From: Anaerolineales bacterium
Lineage (GTDB): Bacteria > Chloroflexota > Anaerolineae > 4572-78 > J111
Assembly: GCA_012032575.1 (NCBI GenBank)
Contig: JAAUSP010000245.1
Location: 1 to 10,343 of the forward strand
DNA length: 10,343 nucleotides
Direction: 5' to 3'
Of this stretch, positions 5,876 through 10,343 are shown piece by piece (position 1 is the first letter of the stretch; each line of letters starts with the position of its first letter). The notes beneath the pieces are model-generated. The model saw nothing but the letters and a program-made list of their open reading frames with translations, searched no databases and was not told the origin of the DNA. Position numbers and translations under genes: made by a program.

Positions 5876-8800
5876 TCAGCTATCCAAAACTTCGCGGACT
5901 TTGCTTGCCAGGGTATTGGGAGTAAAGGGCTTGGGCAAAAAGGCAATGCCAGACTCAGTGATGCCATGATGGACAATTGTATCTTCCGTATAGCCCGACA
6001 TATAAAGTACCTTCAGGGTGGGGCGGAGTTGGAGCAGCCGCTCGGCCAGTTCGCGCCCGCTCATATGAGGCATGACCACATCGGTGGCCAATAAATCAAT
6101 AACGCCTTCATACTCCTGGCTAATTTGCAGCGCCTCGACGCCATAAGTCGCCTCCAGCACATGGTAGCCATGTCTGAGCAAAATTGTCCGGCTTAACGAC
6201 CGGACCATATCCTCATCTTCAACCAAAAGAATAGTTTCGTGGCCGTCAAGCGCGGCTTCATCGAGTTGGTCCGGTACCAGTGGCTCAGTCGCTTGCTCTA
6301 CTGCCGGTAGATAAACGGTAAACGTGGTCCCCAGGCCAACCTGGCTGGTAAGATCAAGCTGCCCGCCGCTTTGGGCCACAATCCCGTAAACGGTAGCCAG
6401 GCCCAAACCGGTGCCTTTGTTCTTTTCTTTGGTGGTAAAAAATGGTTCAAAAATGTGCGGCAGAACCTTTGGGTCTATGCCGACACCCGTATCCTTCACC
6501 ATCAACCTGACAGAGCAGCCAGAGGCCGGGCCAGGCTGCTGGCCCGTGCAACTTTCTGCCGGGGTAACGTTATCGGTTTCGACGGTTATTTTTCCGCCAT
6601 TAGGCATAGCATCCCGCGCATTGACCACCAGATTCAAAATAACCTGCTCGATTTGTCCGGGGTCCGCTTTAATCTTACCCAACCCGGTTCCGGGCCGAAA
6701 AATCAGTTCAATATCCTCGCCAATCAAGCGCCGCAGCATTTTATCCATATCGGCGACAACATCGTTAAGATCAAATATTTTGGGCTGAAGAACCTGCTTG
6801 CGGCTAAAAGCGAGCAACTGGCCGGTTAAAGCGCTGGCCCGCTCGCCGGCTTTCTTAATTTCTTCAAGGTAACGCCGGAAAGGCATCGTCTCATTCAAAT
6901 AGCGATGTAACAACAACTCGCTGTAACCATTGATAACGGTCAGCAGGTTGTTAAAATCGTGGGCCACTCCGCCGGCCAGCCGGCCCACCGCCTCCATTTT
7001 TTGTGATTGCAGAACTTGGGTTTCAAGTTGTTTGCGCTGGGTAATATCGCTGATCACCCCATAGATATTTTTAGAGTTATCAGGGCCAATTTCAACCCTG
7101 GCGCTGTCACGCACCCAGACTACCTCTCCATTAGCCCGCATGAGCCTGTATTCGGTTTCGCTATTATGGCCCTCGGTTAGCCGAACGGCTTGCTCGTGGG
7201 CGGTGTCTCTATCATCGGGATGAATAACCTGAGTGGGCCAAAAACTCCAATCAGCCATGAACTTTTCGTAAGGATATCCGGTTAAAACTTCCACGTGCGG
7301 CGAAAGGTACAGGTTGACAGTTTGGTTAGCGTTATCCACTCTGGTCATATAAATCCAGTCGCTAATCGAGGAGATGACCTGGCGGAAACGTTCTTCGCTG
7401 GCCCGCAAAGCCGCTTCAGCCTGTTCGCGTTCGCTGATTTCCTGGCGCGCCTGTTTATATAATCGCGCATTCTCTATGGCGTTAGCCAGTTGATCGGCAA
7501 TGGCCTGACCAGTTTCCAGGTGATCGGGGTTATAAGCCCCCTTTTGCCGGCTGCTAATTTGCCACGCCCCAATAATCTGCCGCTTGAAGCGCAGGGGCAT
7601 AACCAAACTCGATTGCAGACCGGCGGCGACCCACTGCTCGTCTTCGGCAAAACGCGAATCGGCTGCAATATTGTGCCGCAGCAGAGGTTGTCCGCGTGCT
7701 ATCACCCAGCCTGCCGCCGAGGATTTTAGGGGCAGTTTAGCTCCCACCGCCGCCGTGGGGTGGTTGGCATCAGCTTCATAAACCACCAATATATGGCCTT
7801 CTTCCAACAAATAAATTGAGAGTTGGTCATAAGCCAGCAAACGGGTAGTGTGACGCGCAAACGCATGATAAATGTCATCGAGGTGCAGCGTAGCCGAGAT
7901 AGCCCGGTCCAACTCGTGCAAAATAGCCAGCCGCTGCGCTCGCTGCTCTGTTTGGGCATATAAGCGGGCATTTTCAATAGCAATAGCCGCCTGATTGGCC
8001 AGGATACGCAGCGTGCGAACCTCTCGCTCTGAAAAACTGTTGGGCTGGGCATAAAATGTGTTCATCACCCCCACCACCCGCTCGCCCAGTTTGAGCGGCA
8101 CGCCAATAATAGCGCCGCGCCAATCAGCCGGGGCGTCAGCATACAGGCGATGGTTCTTCGTGTCGGAAATGATAACGGCCTCGCCGCTCCGGGCTACGGT
8201 GTAGGTCAACCCTTCCGGGCGGGGCTGACCGAAGGGTTTATCGTGCCGGCCCAGTCGGTCCATCATTGCGCCAAAGGTAAGCTGGCCCGACTCATAAAGG
8301 AAAATATGGACATCTTCGGCAGCAACTAATTCCATAGCTGCGCTCAAAATAGCCTCAAACACATCTGACAGTTCCAGTGAAGCCGTGAGGCTAATGCTGA
8401 CATTTTGCACGGCTTCAAGCTCTTCCCGGCACGACTGCTCAGCCTGATGCAAGCGTATATTTTCGATGACGCTGGCGGTCTGGTTGGCCAAAAGTTGGGC
8501 CAGGCCAAGTTCCTCAAGGGTAAAAAGGCGCTCGCTCTGCCCGCTGGTCGCCTGAATCACGCCCACCACGCGATCCTGACACTCCATAGGCAAGATAAGC
8601 GCAGTTCTCAGGTTACTGGGCGGCAGCCAGCCCGGTTCTATCAACCTGACCTCGTGGGGGTGAGTGGTTAGCTGGTGGCAGCGGCGCTGCCCCAACGTTT
8701 GCTTGAACAGCGGATAATCAACCAGAGGATATACTGTAGACCAGGTTGCTGGCGCTTCCGCATGGTGTAACGTGTCGGCTGCGCCTAATACCGTTAGCGT

Positions 8801-8962
8801 ATCATCACTTTCATTCCACAGGAGAATAATGCAGCTTTCAACGCTCAGGATATTTAGCATCTCGTGGGCGATGATCTGAAGGACTTGAGGTAAATTGGGG
8901 TTTGAAGCAATCACAGCGCCGGCGGTTTGCAGGGCCAGCAACTCGTTGTTAGGTGGATTCAT
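5876..8962 (-). CDS. Hybrid sensor histidine kinase (3 GAF, PAS, HisKA, HATPase, REC)
   Basis: A cytoplasmic kinase of 1028 residues with no membrane helix. Order: GAF 1 (about 12-170), GAF 2 (186-334), GAF 3 (346-503), a short coiled linker ([20 protein letters not shown], 504-523), PAS with PAC (521-643), HisKA dimerisation domain, HATPase_c (about 763-887) and a C-terminal receiver (909-1027). Key residues are visible: phospho-acceptor H668 in [12 protein letters not shown]-box N777/N781 in [12 protein letters not shown]1 DTGVGI (824-829); F-box FEPFFTTK; G2 [11 protein letters not shown] (850-860). The receiver has acidic D916/E917, phospho-acceptor D961 (LATDVVMP), S989 and K1011 (LPKPF). 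All catalytic residues are intact. ATG 8962 is the first start after an in-frame TAG 15 bases upstream, but no clear Shine-Dalgarno is seen. Ligand unknown. It probably uses an external Hpt or regulator, since it has no DNA-binding output. Confidence 0.93.
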   Translation of the reverse strand: MNPPNNELLALQTAGAVIASNPNLPQVLQIIAHEMLNILSVESCIILLWNESDDTLTVLGAADTLHHAEAPATWSTVYPLVDYPLFKQTLGQRRCHQLTTHPHEVRLIEPGWLPPSNLRTALILPMECQDRVVGVIQATSGQSERLFTLEELGLAQLLANQTASVIENIRLHQAEQSCREELEAVQNVSISLTASLELSDVFEAILSAAMELVAAEDVHIFLYESGQLTFGAMMDRLGRHDKPFGQPRPEGLTYTVARSGEAVIISDTKNHRLYADAPADWRGAIIGVPLKLGERVVGVMNTFYAQPNSFSEREVRTLRILANQAAIAIENARLYAQTEQRAQRLAILHELDRAISATLHLDDIYHAFARHTTRLLAYDQLSIYLLEEGHILVVYEADANHPTAAVGAKLPLKSSAAGWVIARGQPLLRHNIAADSRFAEDEQWVAAGLQSSLVMPLRFKRQIIGAWQISSRQKGAYNPDHLETGQAIADQLANAIENARLYKQARQEISEREQAEAALRASEERFRQVISSISDWIYMTRVDNANQTVNLYLSPHVEVLTGYPYEKFMADWSFWPTQVIHPDDRDTAHEQAVRLTEGHNSETEYRLMRANGEVVWVRDSARVEIGPDNSKNIYGVISDITQRKQLETQVLQSQKMEAVGRLAGGVAHDFNNLLTVINGYSELLLHRYLNETMPFRRYLEEIKKAGERASALTGQLLAFSRKQVLQPKIFDLNDVVADMDKMLRRLIGEDIELIFRPGTGLGKIKADPGQIEQVILNLVVNARDAMPNGGKITVETDNVTPAESCTGQQPGPASGCSVRLMVKDTGVGIDPKVLPHIFEPFFTTKEKNKGTGLGLATVYGIVAQSGGQLDLTSQVGLGTTFTVYLPAVEQATEPLVPDQLDEAALDGHETILLVEDEDMVRSLSRTILLRHGYHVLEATYGVEALQISQEYEGVIDLLATDVVMPHMSGRELAERLLQLRPTLKVLYMSGYTEDTIVHHGITESGIAFLPKPFTPNTLASKVREVLDS

Positions 8963-9028
8963 GGCAACTCGGCAGGGCTAATTTCTTGGTAAAACGCGGG
9001 CTTATGGTAATCATCGTAGAGCATACCA

Positions 9029-9085
9029 CAAAAATTGCCTCTTGAACACCCTCAAAATTGGGTAAATACCCCCAAGAGGCCAATT
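9029..9085 (-). terminator. Minus-strand terminator after the methyltransferase
   Basis: Read on the minus strand, AATTGGCCTCTTG (9085-9073) pairs with CAAGAGGCAATT (9044-9033), with one bulged base, and is followed by TTTTTG. An inner ACCC/GGGT stem fills part of the loop. It overlaps the last bases of the methyltransferase stop codon and suggests that the kinase gene has its own promoter in 8963-9030, where I see no clear one. Confidence 0.7.
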
Positions 9086-9779
9086 AAACCTGTTTACCCC
9101 ATACGCCAGTCCACTCCGGCAGCGTGGCCCAGCCGTTCCGCCGGATGGCTGCTGACAGTTCGGTTCCGAAGAAAAATTCAGTCTGGCCGGCGGCTTCTTC
9201 AATACTGACAAACTGGTAGTCGGTCTGAATAGTTTGTCGGGCAAAGCCCCACTCATTTTCCAGCCAGGCGTAATATTCGGCCAGGCCGGGCGAGGGCGGC
9301 GCGGGGGTTAAACTGCCGGTGGTGAGCGTTTCCATAATAATCAGCGCTCCACCCGGCTGAACCACCCGGTGCATCTCTGCTACCACCCGGCCAATCTGCG
9401 CCTGCCAATCCTGTGGATACCAACCGCGCAAATGACCGATGGCCCAGCCAGCCGTAACCACCTCGGCCCAGGCACTTGGCAAAGGTATGGCCCGCATATC
9501 CCCTTGCGCCAAACCCCAGCGGCCTCCGGCCCGATTTCGCTGCCGATCGTGTTCTTGCAGCATGGCCGCGTGCAGGTCCAGCCCAACCATCCGCGCCGTC
9601 GTTGCCCCCAATAGCAGCGGCAGCCGCCCGGTCCCTGTGCCCACATCCAGAATCCGTTTGCCGGCCAGCGCCGTTACCCGCTGCAACGCCGGCAGCAGGC
9701 GGCCCGCCCAATCTTCGGGCGTAATCATGCGGTGATAATCGGCGGCGCGGTGGGAATAGATGTGGCGAAAATGGTCCAT
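9084..9779 (-). CDS. Class I SAM-dependent methyltransferase
   Basis: A protein of 231 residues from ATG 9779 (MDHFRHIYSH...), cytosolic. The Rossmann methyltransferase motifs are clear: motif I ILDVGTGTGRLPLLLG (43-58); acidic ribose-binding D68 in VGLDLHAAML; QGDMRAIPLP (92-101, adenine contact); and a post-motif strand VVQPGGALIIMET (139-151). The N-terminal YHRMITPEDWAGRLLPAL resembles small-molecule methyltransferases of the UbiE/methyltransferase-11 type; the substrate cannot be told. Two earlier in-frame starts exist (9836 and 9815), but the extra residues (LITICYNFA) look unrelated to the family. A TATAAT box 6 bases before ATG 9779 fits a leaderless message from the shorter start. 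A minus-strand terminator follows the stop. The kinase gene lies 121 bp downstream on the same strand. Confidence 0.85.
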   Translation of the reverse strand: MDHFRHIYSHRAADYHRMITPEDWAGRLLPALQRVTALAGKRILDVGTGTGRLPLLLGATTARMVGLDLHAAMLQEHDRQRNRAGGRWGLAQGDMRAIPLPSAWAEVVTAGWAIGHLRGWYPQDWQAQIGRVVAEMHRVVQPGGALIIMETLTTGSLTPAPPSPGLAEYYAWLENEWGFARQTIQTDYQFVSIEEAAGQTEFFFGTELSAAIRRNGWATLPEWTGVWGKQV

Positions 9780-9785
9780 GGCAAA

Positions 9786-9791
9786 ATTATA
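9786..9791 (-). promoter_or_regulatory. -10 box placing the transcript start at the methyltransferase ATG
   Basis: The minus strand reads TATAAT, then TTTGCC, then ATG (9779). With normal spacing the transcript would begin at or within a base or two of the start codon, i.e. a leaderless mRNA. No good -35 is seen at 16-18 bases. An alternative -10 (TATTAT, 9825-9830) would serve the start at 9815 instead. Confidence 0.4.
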
Positions 9792-9823
9792 GCATATTGT
9801 AATCAAATTACTCATTTCTCTCG

Positions 9824-9829
9824 TATAAT
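9824..9829 (+). promoter_or_regulatory. Plus-strand -10 box divergent from the methyltransferase
   Basis: A perfect TATAAT on the plus strand (9824-9829) would start a rightward transcript near 9836. No consensus -35 lies at the usual distance (TTGTAA at 9797-9802 is 21 bases away), so support is modest. Confidence 0.3.
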
Positions 9830-9841
9830 AAAGCAAGTAGA

Positions 9842-9886
9842 CAGTAGTCAGATGTCAGTAGTCAGACACAGAAATTTCTGACTACT
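9842..9886. repeat. Tandem CAGTAGTCAG words with inverted copy
   Basis: CAGTAGTCAG occurs at 9842-9851 and 9856-9865. AGTAGTCAGA (9857-9866) then pairs with TCTGACTACT (9877-9886) as a 10-bp stem. The loop overlaps the 12-base palindrome CAGAAATTTCTG (9869-9880). The design, tandem words then their inverse, matches the element at 776-838 but with a different word. Confidence 0.7.
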
Positions 9887-9898
9887 TACCAAATCGCA

Positions 9899-9941
9899 CC
9901 CTTCGATACGGCCTTCGACCTACTCAGGATGCGGTGAGTAG
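9899..9941. repeat. CTTCGA...CTCAGGATG repeat with a 7-bp stem
   Basis: CCCTTCGATACGG (9899-9911) followed by CCTTCGACCTACTCAGGATG (9912-9931) resembles the common dispersed bacterial repeat of the CCTTCGACAAGCTCAGGA type. CTACTCA (9920-9926) and TGAGTAG (9935-9941) form a perfect 7-bp hairpin. Confidence 0.5.
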
Positions 9942-10026
9942 TTACCCTTACGAACATATTATGATGCCGGTGGCAGCAATGAAATAGGCCGGGGATTTTA
10001 TCCGCAAAAGAGTCGGTTTGAATGGG

Positions 10027-10058
10027 CCGGGAAGCGGACATCACTTCCTGGTTTTTTT
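10027..10058 (+). terminator. Rho-independent terminator facing the LuxR gene
   Basis: CCGGGAAG (10027-10034) pairs with CTTCCTGG (10044-10051) over 8 bp (one G-T) with a 9-base loop, followed by seven T (10052-10058). It works in the plus direction; on the minus strand the stem is followed by CCCATTC, not T. The T-run touches the stop codon of the convergent regulator gene. Confidence 0.75.
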
Positions 10059-10343
10059 ACCCCTCCTCACTCCGCCGCACCACCCCCTCGCGCCAGGCGA
10101 AGACGGCGGCCTGGGTGCGGTCGGCCAGGTGCAGCTTGTTGAGGATATTGCTGACGTGGCTTTTGACCGTTTTATCGCTGATAATCAGCCGCTCGGCAAT
10201 ATCGGCGTTGCTCAGGCCGTCGGCAATGAGGCGCAGCACGTCCAGCTCGCGCTCGCTCAACTCGGTGAAAGGATTGGCCCCCTCTCGCCGCGCCCCGTGT
10301 AGCTCCTGAACCACCCGTGACGCCACGCGGGGAGTGCAGCACA
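10057..10343 (-). CDS. NarL/LuxR-type response regulator, C-terminal DNA-binding part (5' end outside window)
   Basis: The frame stays open to the window edge ([14 protein letters not shown] precedes the conserved domain), so the GTG at 10326 is not the real start and the receiver domain should lie beyond 10343. The visible part is a complete GerE/LuxR helix-turn-helix: [20 protein letters not shown], then [20 protein letters not shown], then [19 protein letters not shown]. The hallmark E-x-x-VL, G-x-x-N-x-x-IA and TVK-H-x-x-x-I residues are all present. The linker P-x-VA-RVVQEL is typical of NarL-family regulators. It binds DNA as a phosphorylation-controlled dimer in known relatives. It is upstream of the methyltransferase and hybrid kinase on the same strand, but about 280 bp apart. 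NarL regulators usually pair with HisKA_3 kinases, whereas the kinase here is of HisKA/HDFNN type, so a cognate pair should not be assumed. Confidence 0.88.
   Translation of the reverse strand, partial: CCTPRVASRVVQELHGARREGANPFTELSERELDVLRLIADGLSNADIAERLIISDKTVKSHVSNILNKLHLADRTQAAVFAWREGVVRRSEEG

Larger units (their letters stand above)
9836..10058 (+). ncRNA. Candidate plus-strand small RNA (speculative)
   Basis: No credible plus-strand protein gene is present, yet a -10 box (9824-9829) at one end and a strong plus-strand terminator (10027-10058) at the other bracket about 220 bases. The interval contains two further predicted hairpins (9857-9886 and 9920-9941); 9942-10026 shows nothing notable. 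No known RNA family is recognised. The hairpins may equally be inert dispersed repeats. Confidence 0.25.

Noticed and set aside
9253..9735. Several ORFs on both strands within the methyltransferase gene
   Set aside because: All are Gly/Ala/Arg or Pro/Ser-rich shadows of the methyltransferase frame, which carries the conserved motifs.

Overview
The window looks like part of a Chloroflexota (Anaerolineae-like) chromosome, with moderate G+C. This is inferred from gene style: membrane-anchored surface proteins with long Pro/Thr stalks, a BNR/Asp-box propeller, PA14 plus lamin-tail domains, a multi-GAF hybrid histidine kinase, a NarL/LuxR regulator, and intergenic spaces full of short palindromic repeats. 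No tRNA, rRNA, CRISPR array, transposase or phage gene was seen.

Left part (1-1440, + strand): the 3' end of a membrane protein, a terminator, a small protein I recognise as trypsin-co-occurring domain 1 (TCD1, CU044_2847 family), a repeat-built hairpin, and an unrecognised 152-residue soluble protein closed by a strong terminator. TCD1 proteins are known from bacterial conflict (immunity) gene neighbourhoods. This block is the best candidate for an undescribed system, but its 5' part lies outside the window.

Middle part (1441-5726, + strand): a noncoding leader with an extended -10 promoter, a two-gene unit (membrane-anchored Asp-box propeller and a two-helix membrane protein), a palindrome, a good promoter, and a large surface protein. 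That protein has an N-terminal anchor, an Ig-like region, a Pro-rich linker, two PA14 domains, a Pro/Thr stalk and a lamin-tail domain. It is split by an apparent one-base frameshift near 3988, so it reads as two overlapping ORFs although the domain logic is that of one protein of about 746 residues. A long inverted repeat and a second dispersed palindromic element separate it from the next gene.

Right part (5727-10343, mainly - strand): in transcription order, a 5'-truncated NarL/LuxR response regulator, a SAM-dependent methyltransferase (possibly leaderless) with its own terminator, and a 1028-residue cytoplasmic hybrid kinase (three GAF, PAS, HisKA, HATPase, REC). Between the methyltransferase and the regulator lies about 280 bp of noncoding DNA. 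It has a plus-strand -10 box, three predicted hairpins and a strong plus-strand terminator with no plus-strand gene in front of it, which makes a candidate small RNA locus.
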